Virus record (IMG/VR): IMGVR_UViG_3300027763_000087
Location: 1 to 47,299 of that record
Source of the DNA: a virus
Strand: one strand, 5' to 3'
DNA length: 47,299 bases
Shown: positions 37,700-46,626 of the stretch, in pieces
Position numbering within the stretch: position 1 is the first letter of the stretch
Layout of the letters: each line of letters starts with the position of its first letter
Notes under the pieces: model-generated
Database searches by the model: none
Seen by the model: only the letters and a program-made list of their open reading frames with translations
What the model was told of the DNA's origin: nothing
Made by a program: the position numbers and the translations under genes

Positions 37700-40491
37700 T
37701 AGACGCTAAAGAAATAGGAAAACAAATAGCTGAAGATGTAGCTAATCCTCCTTTACCATGTTATTATCCTGGAGGTTTTAAACCACCAACAAAAGGACAT
37801 TATGCCGCTGCTGAATTTTTAGCTGGTAAAAATTATATTAATCAAGTAAATGTTTTAATAGGCCAAGGTAAACGAGAAGGATATCCAATATCTGCTCAAC
37901 AAAGTAAAGCTATTTGGGATCTTTATTTAAAAGCAAATGCTAATCCAAAAATTAAAGTAGCAGTATCTCAAAAAAATTCACCAATTGGAGACTTATTTAC
38001 TTACTTTGCTGATTTAAATCATGAAGGTTATGTAGCTGGTGCTCAAGAAGAAATTGAAAAAGGTTATTTTTCTGTATTAAAAGAAAAATTTCCAGGTCGT
38101 GTTCGTGAACAAGTTATTGAAGATCAATTTGTAACAGGTGGAGAACGAGTTAGTGGAACTCAAACTAGAGAATTATTAGATGAGTTAAAAACTACATTTG
38201 ATGCTTTACGTCAAGAACAAAAAGGAACTAAAGAATACACTATAAAACTTAATGAGTATAATAATGCTTATGAAGCAGTGAAAACTATGGTTCCTGATGC
38301 TGTAATTCAAAAAGGATTATATGATGATTTTTTAAGAATTTTAGGATTAAATCACCCTGAACCAAAATCATTACAAGAAGACAATAATTACAATAAAGAA
38401 AAAAATTGGGTTTGGTTAGAAGAATACAAAAATAAAAAACAACTTAATCCAATGTTATTTGATGGTGAAAAATTAGATCCACAAGTAAAAGAATTATTAT
38501 TAAAAATAGCTACAATATTTTGGGATGGTTTAGAAACTGATGAACCTTTTGAAGATGTTGTTTTAACAGGATCATCAGCTAATTACAATTATACTAATAG
38601 TTCAGATGTAGACTTACATATTATTATTGATTTCAATAAGTTTAAAGAGCCAGAAAGAATGAAAAAGTTTTTTGATATGGCAAAAAATAATTGGAATAAT
38701 ACACATGATCCAAAACTTGGTAAACATCCTATTGAAATTTATGTTCAAGATTCTAATGAAACACACACTTCAACAGGAGTTTATTCAGTAATGAATGATG
38801 AATGGGAAAAGAAACCAGAGTATGAATCTATAAACATTCCTGATGGAAATATTAAGAAAAAATCAAAACCATTTAAAGAAAAAATAAATCAATTATTAAA
38901 AACAGGAAATAAAAATCCTGAAAAATCTATAGAACAAATAAAAATAATACAAGAACGTTTAAAGAATTTTAGACAAGCTGGATTAGATAAAAACGGAGAA
39001 TACTCAGTTGAGAATTTAGCATTTAAGGATTTAAGAAACACAGGTTATTTAAATAAATTGAATGATTTAAAAAATGAGTTAATTGATAAAACAATTTCAT
39101 TAAATGAATCATTTCAAGAGAATATTCAATCATTATTAAATAATTTTATGTCTTATGCTTGTCAAGAACTCCAAATTGAAAACCCGCCAACGTTGGAAAT
39201 CCGAAACGAATTCGGAGAGGAACAACCTAGCTTTGGGGCTTATGTTCCCTCTGATCATCATATATTTATTAATCCTTCTAGTAGGAACATTGTTGACATT
39301 TATAGAACATTAGCTCATGAATTAGTTCATGCTAAGCAAAATGAGATGGGAATGTTAACACCAAATAGTGGTGAAACTGGTAGTGATCATGAAAATGATG
39401 CTAATAGTATTGCTGGTATTATTATGAGAGACTATGGAAAACAAAATCCAAAAATTTATAAAATTGGTGTATTAAATGAATCTAAGAATGATTGGAAAAA
39501 AACATCATGGGAAAATGAAAAAGGCCAAAAAGTAACATTGCCTCAACTTTTAGATATTATTAAAGATTATCCTATTATACAAGCACCTATTGGAAAAATT
39601 AAAAAAATAGTTATTAAAAAAGATACAGGAGGTATTGAATCAGATAGATTAAATAAAGCTGATTTTAAACATCCTATTATTGTAGTTGTAGATGATCAAA
39701 ATAATTTTAAATATATTTTAGATGGTAATCATAGAGCTAATAAAGCTATAGATTCTAATTTAAAAACAATTCCTACTAAGTTAGTAAATATAAATAAATT
39801 ACCTAAAAAATTCCAGAATGTATTAGATGAATCTGAAACAAAAACAACTGTAACTTGTGACAACTGTGGTTGGACTTGGAAAAAGAAAGACGGAGGAAAA
39901 GATTTATATGTTTGTCATAAATGTGGAAATGATAATACTCCAAAAAATAAATTGAAAGAAGAAACAGAAAAAAATCCAAAAATTACAAGAATTTACTTTG
40001 ATTTAGATGGAGTATTAGCTGGTTTTGATGATCAATTCAGAAAATACAATAAAGAAAAATTAGATTTTAAAGAATACATTGGAAAATATGGTTCAAGTAA
40101 AGCTTGGGACATAATTAACAAAGGAACAGACAAATACTGGTCAGGAATGGATTGGAATCCTGGTGGAAAAGAACTTTATGATTATGTTATGAAAATGGCT
40201 CCTCAAAAAAATATTGAAGTATGGGTACTATCAAGTCCTGGTTTAGATCCTAATGGAGACGCTAAAAAAGGCAAAAACGAGTGGTTAAATAAACATACAA
40301 ATATTCCACAAAATCGTAGAGTATACAAACAAGCAAAAGACAAACACACAGAAGCAAAACCAGGTTATTTATTAATAGATGATATGGGTAAAAATGTTAG
40401 TGAATTTATTAATGCTGGTGGAACTGGTATTAAAAACAACCCAGAAAATTCCAAAGAATCAATAACAAAATTACATAAATTTGGATTATAA
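37696..40491 (+). CDS. six-module protein with L-x-E junctions, putative cargo polyprotein
   Basis: The 931-residue protein is a string of unrelated modules, each bounded by L-x-E. 1-228: nucleotidylyltransferase (GGFKPPTKGHY with H35, VSGTQTRELL), ending LQE 226-228. 229-471: nucleotidyltransferase (G292-SS...D304-V-D306), ending LNE. 472-595: zinc metallopeptidase (H541-ELVH545), ending LNE. 596-712: ParB-like domain (LDGNHRANKA near 676), ending LDE. 713-755: zinc ribbon (C721, C724, C740, C743), ending LKE. 756-931: HAD phosphatase (FDLDGVLAG, D769/D771; LLIDDMG), like 5'(3')-nucleotidase. Each catalytic motif is intact. Cleavage into separate enzymes by the prohead protease would explain the L-x-E sites (inference). 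Confidence 0.85.
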   Translation: MIDAKEIGKQIAEDVANPPLPCYYPGGFKPPTKGHYAAAEFLAGKNYINQVNVLIGQGKREGYPISAQQSKAIWDLYLKANANPKIKVAVSQKNSPIGDLFTYFADLNHEGYVAGAQEEIEKGYFSVLKEKFPGRVREQVIEDQFVTGGERVSGTQTRELLDELKTTFDALRQEQKGTKEYTIKLNEYNNAYEAVKTMVPDAVIQKGLYDDFLRILGLNHPEPKSLQEDNNYNKEKNWVWLEEYKNKKQLNPMLFDGEKLDPQVKELLLKIATIFWDGLETDEPFEDVVLTGSSANYNYTNSSDVDLHIIIDFNKFKEPERMKKFFDMAKNNWNNTHDPKLGKHPIEIYVQDSNETHTSTGVYSVMNDEWEKKPEYESINIPDGNIKKKSKPFKEKINQLLKTGNKNPEKSIEQIKIIQERLKNFRQAGLDKNGEYSVENLAFKDLRNTGYLNKLNDLKNELIDKTISLNESFQENIQSLLNNFMSYACQELQIENPPTLEIRNEFGEEQPSFGAYVPSDHHIFINPSSRNIVDIYRTLAHELVHAKQNEMGMLTPNSGETGSDHENDANSIAGIIMRDYGKQNPKIYKIGVLNESKNDWKKTSWENEKGQKVTLPQLLDIIKDYPIIQAPIGKIKKIVIKKDTGGIESDRLNKADFKHPIIVVVDDQNNFKYILDGNHRANKAIDSNLKTIPTKLVNINKLPKKFQNVLDESETKTTVTCDNCGWTWKKKDGGKDLYVCHKCGNDNTPKNKLKEETEKNPKITRIYFDLDGVLAGFDDQFRKYNKEKLDFKEYIGKYGSSKAWDIINKGTDKYWSGMDWNPGGKELYDYVMKMAPQKNIEVWVLSSPGLDPNGDAKKGKNEWLNKHTNIPQNRRVYKQAKDKHTEAKPGYLLIDDMGKNVSEFINAGGTGIKNNPENSKESITKLHKFGL

Positions 40492-40494
40492 GTT

Positions 40495-41073
40495 ATGAGT
40501 AAAGAAACACTATTAAATCGTCAGTTTACTGAACGTGAAGTACAAAGAATGAGAAATATTGTCATGAAAAAACATGGTGATAAAACACAAAGCCAAATAG
40601 GTTATGAAAACAACATTCAAAGAAAAGAAGGAGACACATGGGAAGAACAAGGTAAAACTTGGACTATCAAAAATGGTATTAAAAGAAGTATTCCTAGACT
40701 AAGTAAATTTAAAAAACAATTTAATATGCCTCTTACTTGTCCTGAATGTGATGGATTATTAGATCATAAAAGTGATTATGTAAAATACATGTATAATTTA
40801 CTACATAAATGTCCAACATGTGTTGCTAAAATGGAAAGTAATTTAAAATTAGAAGGTACATTTGAAGACTATGCTAAAAATTTACACACTACTAATTTAA
40901 ATCAAATGTTAGATAACATAGAAATGGAATTTGATGATTTTTTAAATTTAGGTTTTAGTAAAACTTTAACAGAAGACGGTGAAGTAAATGAATGGGTTGG
41001 AAATAGTTTAACTCCAGAACATATTAAAGATGTAAAAGATTGGATTAAATCACAAAAAGAAAAAATCCAATAA
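40495..41073 (+). CDS. zinc-ribbon protein (192 aa)
   Basis: The 192-residue protein has a helical start (LLNRQFTEREVQRMRNIVMK), a middle IQRKEGDTWEEQGKTWTIKNG, a zinc ribbon (LTCPEC ... HKCPTC) and an acidic helical end. The sequence GDTWEEQGKTWTIKNGI...MPLxCPxC is common in T4-like phages of aquatic bacteria and carries no known function to me. It starts three bases after the six-module gene. It has no L/I-x-E leader, so it may act in the infected cell rather than in the head. Confidence 0.65.
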   Translation: MSKETLLNRQFTEREVQRMRNIVMKKHGDKTQSQIGYENNIQRKEGDTWEEQGKTWTIKNGIKRSIPRLSKFKKQFNMPLTCPECDGLLDHKSDYVKYMYNLLHKCPTCVAKMESNLKLEGTFEDYAKNLHTTNLNQMLDNIEMEFDDFLNLGFSKTLTEDGEVNEWVGNSLTPEHIKDVKDWIKSQKEKIQ

Positions 41074-41097
41074 TATTTATCATAAACTAATATCATT
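41073..41097 (+). promoter_or_regulatory. late promoter motif
   Basis: ATATTTATCATAAAC, then ten bases, before the ATG of 41098. Confidence 0.5.
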
Positions 41098-41466
41098 ATG
41101 GCACAATATAGAACAGGTACAGGCGATAAAAAGAACTGTGTTTACAAAGTAACTAAAGAAGGCAAATTAGGAGCTGAAGTTGGATGTAATCGTAAACAAA
41201 TTAAAGAAAGAATGAAAGGTCTTTATGAGTATGATACATCAGCTGCTTCAAACGCTTTGAAAGAAATTGCTAAAGCTTACGAAGTAGGCCAACAACATAA
41301 TACTTATTTGGACGAAATCGAACAAATGAAAAATGAGTTGAAATCACACTATGATAATATGAGTCATGATAATTATGAAGATACTTTAAAAGAAATTAAA
41401 AAATCTCATGATGATCTAGCTAGTACTTATGCTAATGTTCGTAAACTTGTAGACACAAACAAGTAA
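41098..41466 (+). CDS. helical hypothetical protein (122 aa)
   Basis: The 122-residue protein has a short N-terminal part with GTGDKKNCVYKVTKEGKLG and AEVGCNRKQIKERMKGLY and a long helical rest (YLDEIEQMKNELKSHYDNM, LASTYANVRKLV) that may form a coiled coil. It heads a late block of four genes whose other members carry leader- or junction-like motifs. No family recognised. Confidence 0.6.
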   Translation: MAQYRTGTGDKKNCVYKVTKEGKLGAEVGCNRKQIKERMKGLYEYDTSAASNALKEIAKAYEVGQQHNTYLDEIEQMKNELKSHYDNMSHDNYEDTLKEIKKSHDDLASTYANVRKLVDTNK

Positions 41467-41470
41467 AAGT

Positions 41471-42556
41471 ATGAATGAATTAAATAGAATTTTTTTCAAA
41501 TATCGTGATAAAAATATTATTATGAAATGGACTGATAAGGATTTTGATAATCTTTATGAGGACTTAGTTCAATATTTTGATGGCGACTCAGATGAAGTAA
41601 CTGAATTTATGGGGAGTGGACAAGCAGAACCATATTTGAAAAAATTTAATATTGATTTAATTGAACCTGAAGAATATAATATTAATCAGGATGAATTCCC
41701 TGGTCAAGCATCTGGTGATAGTACTATGATGGGACCAGCTATGGAAGAAGTAAAAAGAATGCAAGAATTAGCTGGTATTAAAGAAGTTGATTTCCCTCAA
41801 TTATCATTTACTGGTGATCAATGGAAAACTGATCCAAATAATCCAAATAAAAAAATACCTAAAGTAATAGCATTTAATTATCCAGCGGTAAAAGAAGCAA
41901 TTGGTTCTGAAAATATTAAAATGTTTGCTAAAGTAGTAGGAAAAAACACAAGAGGAAGAGGTGCTGGTAGAGACAAAAAAGAATTTGCTTTATATATTTC
42001 AAAAGAATTAAAAACAGCTTTAGATCAAACAACAAGAGGTAGATCTAGTAGACAAATTGAAAAAGGTAAATGGGATTTAACTAAAAAATTAGATGAAGTT
42101 CCAAGTGCTGTAAAAAGTATTCTTAAAAAAGGTACTGATGGTGGAAAATTAATGAGTGTAGGAACAGGTCCTCAAATGTATCAAGTTAGTTGGCCAGTTA
42201 TGGGCCAATCAGTAAAAAATGAAGATCTTTATTGGTTAGTACCAGCTCATATGAAAGATTGGTTCATGGAAGAATCAGTGTTAAATGAAGAAAAAACAAA
42301 AGAAAAAGAAAGTGATTTAAATATAGGTTTAGTATTTGACACTGAAGAATTACGTGATAAAGCTATACATAAATTAAAAACTCAAAAATTACCTTTAGTA
42401 TATCATGCTAAAGACGCAGTTAATATTGAATTTCCTTTAGATAAAAATTCAAAATACAACAAAGAAAAAATAAAGTCTATAGTAGATAAAATTTCACAAC
42501 AATTTACAAAAGTAAAATTTCATAACTCACTAACAGAATTCTCAAATGAAGGATAA
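41471..42556 (+). CDS. multi-part cargo-like protein (361 aa)
   Basis: The N-terminal part is helical and acidic and runs to RMQELAGIKE (96-105), a string that recurs at ends or junctions of structural proteins in this phage group and ends in I-K-E. A second part (106-270) is basic (KNTRGRGAGRDKKE, TRGRSSRQIEKGKWD). Then SVLNEE (LNE 271-273) leads to a C-terminal ~85-residue alpha/beta domain (LNIGLVFDTEELRDKAIHKL). So two L/I-x-E sites divide it into three parts, as in the neighbouring large genes. An M at residue 18 is an alternative start. Function unknown. Confidence 0.65.
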   Translation: MNELNRIFFKYRDKNIIMKWTDKDFDNLYEDLVQYFDGDSDEVTEFMGSGQAEPYLKKFNIDLIEPEEYNINQDEFPGQASGDSTMMGPAMEEVKRMQELAGIKEVDFPQLSFTGDQWKTDPNNPNKKIPKVIAFNYPAVKEAIGSENIKMFAKVVGKNTRGRGAGRDKKEFALYISKELKTALDQTTRGRSSRQIEKGKWDLTKKLDEVPSAVKSILKKGTDGGKLMSVGTGPQMYQVSWPVMGQSVKNEDLYWLVPAHMKDWFMEESVLNEEKTKEKESDLNIGLVFDTEELRDKAIHKLKTQKLPLVYHAKDAVNIEFPLDKNSKYNKEKIKSIVDKISQQFTKVKFHNSLTEFSNEG

Positions 42557-42962
42557 TTTCGATATACACGAATGGCGTATAAAACAAGCCATGATAAATG
42601 AAGCAAAATTTAATGCTGAAAAATCAGATTTAAATAATGATGATATAATATCACCATATGAAAAAAAACGTGGAATGGCTATTGCTAAAAACATGAATGA
42701 AGATGATTGGATGCAATCAGATGATGAAGCTGATATGGCTCACAGTCAACTTTATAACATTAAAAGATTATCTACAGAATTATGTGATATGATTGATTCT
42801 GAAGAACAATTAGACGCTTGGGTTCAAGCTAAATTAACTAAAGCTGAAGATTATTTACAATCAGTTTATGGTTATCTTTATGGTGAAGAAGCTCATAGTC
42901 AAAAAAGAAATGACAATCAAATAAATATCATAACAGGCGGTCAAGAAGGTCCAGGATACTAA
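42546..42962 (+). CDS. cargo-like protein with FDxHxW leader (138 aa)
   Basis: It begins MKDNFDIHEWRIKQAMINEA, which matches FDLHKWKEKQ...LNEQ at the start of the 1560-residue protein: F-D-[IL]-H-x-W-x-x-K-Q, then N-E. A predicted helix plus L/I-x-E-like cut after E19 would release a ~119-residue acidic helical protein with DWMQSDDEADMAHSQLYNIK and AWVQAKLTKAEDYLQSVY. The MAHSQLxxIxxxxxxLxxMI..DxxLxxWVQxKIxxAxDYxxxVxxYL pattern is common in these phages. It overlaps both neighbours (11 bases, one base). Confidence 0.65.
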   Translation: MKDNFDIHEWRIKQAMINEAKFNAEKSDLNNDDIISPYEKKRGMAIAKNMNEDDWMQSDDEADMAHSQLYNIKRLSTELCDMIDSEEQLDAWVQAKLTKAEDYLQSVYGYLYGEEAHSQKRNDNQINIITGGQEGPGY

Positions 42963-44734
42963 TGAATTTAGAAACTTTTAAAAAGATTTTTGCTCAAGAA
43001 TTTGATAAATTCCAACAAGAAAGGAATCAAGATAAAGACTCTTTAGAAAAGTTTGCGGATGACGTTCCTCATGATGAACAATTAGTACCTACTTTTGAAG
43101 AAGATCCAATAGGATTTATACTTTATTCATATCCTACTTTAAAAGAAACATTAGAAACATTATTAACTAAAGATTTTTTAGATTATATTACAGGTATTTA
43201 TATTATTGCTCCAATACCTACTACTTTTAAAATTATTTTACATAATAATCAATTTTTTTACATGATTTACATGGGAAGAACATGGATGGCTAAAGTAAGT
43301 GGTAAAAAATACTATTTATTAAACATAGGAGAAAGAGGAAGAGCAATTGATGCTATAGCTAGATTATTAATGATGGGTGCTCCATTAGGAACAGAACCAA
43401 ATGGTGAAACTACTGAAAATATTTCAAATGCATCTCCTGAACCTTTAAGTGGTGATGGTGGTACTGAAGCAGGTGGAAATCCATTTGCTGCTGGCGCTGA
43501 AGAAACATCAACTGAAACACCAGCAGGTGAAGAAGAAACAAATGCTCCATTAAAAGAATCAAAAATTCAAAAAAAATCAATTCTTTTAGAATTAAAAAAT
43601 AAATTTCCTCATACATTTAGAACATTAGTAAGTCAAATCTTATTAACTGAAGCTAGTATGAATACTAACTCAGCTAAAGTAGTTCAAAGAATTATATCTA
43701 GTCCAGAAAATGCTGAGTATGGTTTTACTACTATGAAAAAAAATAATAGAGTAGGAAATTTAAAGCAAGTTCCTAAAGAAAAATTTGAAGAATTATTAAA
43801 TAAATTATATCCAAACGCTGACATTCAAATAGTTCCACCAAAAGTAGAACCAAATATTGGTAATTTTGGAAGTAGTAAATTTTCAATGTATTCTTTTAAT
43901 ACAGAATACGGACCTGTAGGTATTGTTTTAGCCGCAGGAGCAAATAAAGGTGAAAAATACGAAAAAGAATTTTTATTAGCTTTAAAAGAAGCAGCAGGAA
44001 AAGAAAAAAGAGACATTAATAATCCAGAAATGATTCAACTGTTTGATTATCTTGAATTAAACTCAGAAGAAATTACACCAGATGATGTAAGACAAACAGG
44101 AACTGGAAATAATAAACGTCAATTAAGTTTTGATGGACCTGAAGACATTGGAGAAAAAATAGCTGATATTACTATTGATGCTCCTAATACTACTTATTAT
44201 TTGTCTATTAAAGATCCTAAAGGAACTGGTATTTACAATGGTGGTAATGTTAAATTTGTTAAAGACTCACCTGATGGACCAGTTTTTGATCAAGAATCAT
44301 TTATAAAAGACAATAGTTTAACAAAAGAATTATTTGAAATGTTAAGTATTAATCCACAAAGAATAGCAGATGGATTAAAAGACTACATAAATAAAACAGG
44401 AGATGGAGAATCTTGGGAAGACATTCAAGACTATGATGATACAGCATTAGTAAATCTATTAGCTTCTAGTTATGGTTATGGATACTACTATGTAAGACAA
44501 ACTAAACCAGGTAATTTAAAAATAAAAGACTTAGAATCCCCAGAAGACACATATTCTTTTGTAGGTAGTATTAAATCTGTTAAAATAAAATATGCTAATA
44601 AATCAACTAAATCAACTGAAGTTAGAATAGAAACTAGTTCTCAAGATTTAGGTGATAATATCTATATAATATCAATTAGAAATGCAGCTGGATCTTTACT
44701 TCCTGTAGGTCTTAAAATACAAACATTAAAATAA
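42962..44734 (+). CDS. two-part protein with possible C-terminal nuclease domain (590 aa)
   Basis: The N-terminal part (1-150) is alpha/beta with FYMIYMGRTWMAKVSGKKYY; then an acidic G/E/T-rich linker leads through PLKES, SILLELK and ILLTEAS (L-x-E strings at about 197-231) to a C-terminal part. There VGIVLAAGANKGEKYEKEFLLALKEAA and TYYLSIKDPKG could be the E ... D-x-K elements of a restriction-like nuclease fold, which is tentative. The L-x-E cluster between the parts fits the cleavage theme of the region. It closes the late block. Confidence 0.6.
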   Translation: MNLETFKKIFAQEFDKFQQERNQDKDSLEKFADDVPHDEQLVPTFEEDPIGFILYSYPTLKETLETLLTKDFLDYITGIYIIAPIPTTFKIILHNNQFFYMIYMGRTWMAKVSGKKYYLLNIGERGRAIDAIARLLMMGAPLGTEPNGETTENISNASPEPLSGDGGTEAGGNPFAAGAEETSTETPAGEEETNAPLKESKIQKKSILLELKNKFPHTFRTLVSQILLTEASMNTNSAKVVQRIISSPENAEYGFTTMKKNNRVGNLKQVPKEKFEELLNKLYPNADIQIVPPKVEPNIGNFGSSKFSMYSFNTEYGPVGIVLAAGANKGEKYEKEFLLALKEAAGKEKRDINNPEMIQLFDYLELNSEEITPDDVRQTGTGNNKRQLSFDGPEDIGEKIADITIDAPNTTYYLSIKDPKGTGIYNGGNVKFVKDSPDGPVFDQESFIKDNSLTKELFEMLSINPQRIADGLKDYINKTGDGESWEDIQDYDDTALVNLLASSYGYGYYYVRQTKPGNLKIKDLESPEDTYSFVGSIKSVKIKYANKSTKSTEVRIETSSQDLGDNIYIISIRNAAGSLLPVGLKIQTLK

Positions 44735-44743
44735 AAATTTTTA

Positions 44744-44759
44744 ATATTTATAATAAATT
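44744..44759 (+). promoter_or_regulatory. late promoter motif
   Basis: ATATTTATAATAAATT directly before the ATG of 44760. Confidence 0.5.
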
Positions 44760-46625
44760 ATGCCAGATTTAGGTTCATTAGTATTAAGAAACGTCAAAGG
44801 ATCACCTCTTACTTTTACAGAAGGTGATAATAATATACAGTACGCTGCTTTACAATCACAAAGTGTTAGTTATACTACACATTATTTTCAAAGTAATAGT
44901 TTAATATTATCAAGATCTAATGGTGGTGGAATTGAAATTAAAGACTTAGGTACATTTACAGCTTCATATGCTATGAATGCTAGAACTGCTAGTTATGCTT
45001 TAAGTGCTTCTAATATAACTAATTATCAATTATACGCTACTTATTCAAATTATGTTACTAATTCATTTACTATTTTAAGTGAATCTGTTGGAAGAGGTGG
45101 ATTTTTTCAATTTACAGGTAGTTTTTCAATAACTAGTAGTAATGGAACTAGTCCTCAAACAGCTAGTTTTTATTTACCTACTACTTTCTATAGTGATGTG
45201 ACATTAAGTGGTTCTACAACTAATATTGATGGAAATTTACAAGTAGTTACTGGAGATAATTTTTTAAACGGAATAAGAATTTATAGAGGAGAAGAACCCG
45301 GTGTTGGATTTAAACAATTTTTAGCTCTAAATTTTGCTAATGGAAATGGTAATATACTAGCATATGAACCACAGTATAATTCTCCTCGTATGCATTTTAG
45401 ATTATCATCAAGCGCGACTGATATACCAGATAGTAAACCTTTACTTAATGGAAGATCATTACTTTCAATAGAAAAATTAGAAAATGACGATCCACATTTA
45501 ATACTTGGTGGAACTTGGTTCACTGCAGCTGATTCAGCATCATATACAAGTTATTTTAGTGGTTCAGCAGTATTTTTAGCAGGAGCCACAGGATCTTTAC
45601 GAGGTACAGCGAGTGGAAATTTTGCATCTGCTTCTATATCAAGTAATACTGTTACATTTTTCAATGGTTATAATCAAACTGCTGGAACTTTAAATTTAGC
45701 AAATAGTACTAATCAAAATTTACAATCTGTAACATCTGTTGGTAATTCAACTACATCTTCAGTTAATATAGGAGCTAATAATAGTTCATCATTATCATCA
45801 GTTGCATTTGGTTTAAATTCTATAGCAGTTGGTAGTTATTCATTTTCTAATGGAAATACAGTATCAGCTTCTGGACTTTACAGTCATGCTGAAGGAGGAC
45901 TTTCAACAGCTAAGGGTAATTATTCCCATGCTGAAGGATTTCAGACTACAACTTTAGGCGTATCATCTCATAGTGAAGGAGAATCCACTACAACTATAGG
46001 AAATTATTCACATGCTGAAGGAATAAATACAATAGCATCTGGAAGTTATTCACATGCTGAAGGTTATTTAACAATAGCATCTGGAAGTTATTCACATGCT
46101 GAAGGTAGAAGTACAATAGCATCTGGAAGCTTTTCACACGCTGAAGGTGGATTTACAATAGCTACAAATTTTGGTTCACATGCTGAAGGTTATACTACAA
46201 GAGCTTTAGGTGATTATACACATGCTGAAGGTAGTTTTACAACAGCAATAGGACAATTTTCACATGCTGAAGGAGAATCAACAGTAGCTAAAAATCAAGC
46301 ATCACATGCCGCTGGATTTAAAACCACAGCAAGTGCTGATTATCAATTTGTAGTAGGACATGGAAATATAGAACAATCTAATATATACAATACAGTTGGT
46401 TATAGACCATTTATTGTAGGGGGCGGAAATGTAACAGGCCCTGCTACTAATTTATTAGAAGTAGTGTTAACTAAAATAAATGGTGGTAGTCAAAATGATG
46501 GTACAATAGTATTACCTAGAGTATCAAGTTCAATGAATTTTCCTACTTCTGCTTCCGCCGCAGCTAATGGTGTTCCTTTAGGAGGAATTTATAGAAATGG
46601 AGCAGTTTTAATGATAAGAATATAA
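44760..46625 (+). CDS. tail fibre with YadA-head-like SHAEG repeats
   Basis: The 621-residue protein has a beta-rich N-terminus with many A-S-Y-A, G-S and N elements (TASYAMNARTASYALSASN), a middle sandwich-like region, and from about residue 375 eleven ~14-residue repeats SHAEGxxTxAxGxxx of the trimeric autotransporter (YadA) head, a left-handed beta-roll. The end, NGVPLGGIYRNGAVLMIRI, recurs in other phage fibre proteins. It should form a trimeric fibre that contacts the host surface; the repeats may let its length and sequence change. The following 165-residue gene is probably a partner. Confidence 0.8.
   Translation: MPDLGSLVLRNVKGSPLTFTEGDNNIQYAALQSQSVSYTTHYFQSNSLILSRSNGGGIEIKDLGTFTASYAMNARTASYALSASNITNYQLYATYSNYVTNSFTILSESVGRGGFFQFTGSFSITSSNGTSPQTASFYLPTTFYSDVTLSGSTTNIDGNLQVVTGDNFLNGIRIYRGEEPGVGFKQFLALNFANGNGNILAYEPQYNSPRMHFRLSSSATDIPDSKPLLNGRSLLSIEKLENDDPHLILGGTWFTAADSASYTSYFSGSAVFLAGATGSLRGTASGNFASASISSNTVTFFNGYNQTAGTLNLANSTNQNLQSVTSVGNSTTSSVNIGANNSSSLSSVAFGLNSIAVGSYSFSNGNTVSASGLYSHAEGGLSTAKGNYSHAEGFQTTTLGVSSHSEGESTTTIGNYSHAEGINTIASGSYSHAEGYLTIASGSYSHAEGRSTIASGSFSHAEGGFTIATNFGSHAEGYTTRALGDYTHAEGSFTTAIGQFSHAEGESTVAKNQASHAAGFKTTASADYQFVVGHGNIEQSNIYNTVGYRPFIVGGGNVTGPATNLLEVVLTKINGGSQNDGTIVLPRVSSSMNFPTSASAAANGVPLGGIYRNGAVLMIRI
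45882..46317 (+). repeat. SHAEG coding repeats
   Basis: Eleven copies of SHAEG-type units (including THAEG, SHSEG and SHAAG). Three central copies (46029-46154) are a nearly exact 42-bp tandem repeat with ACAATAGCATCTGGAAG, so recent expansion by recombination or slippage is likely. Confidence 0.85.
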
Positions 46626-46626
46626 T

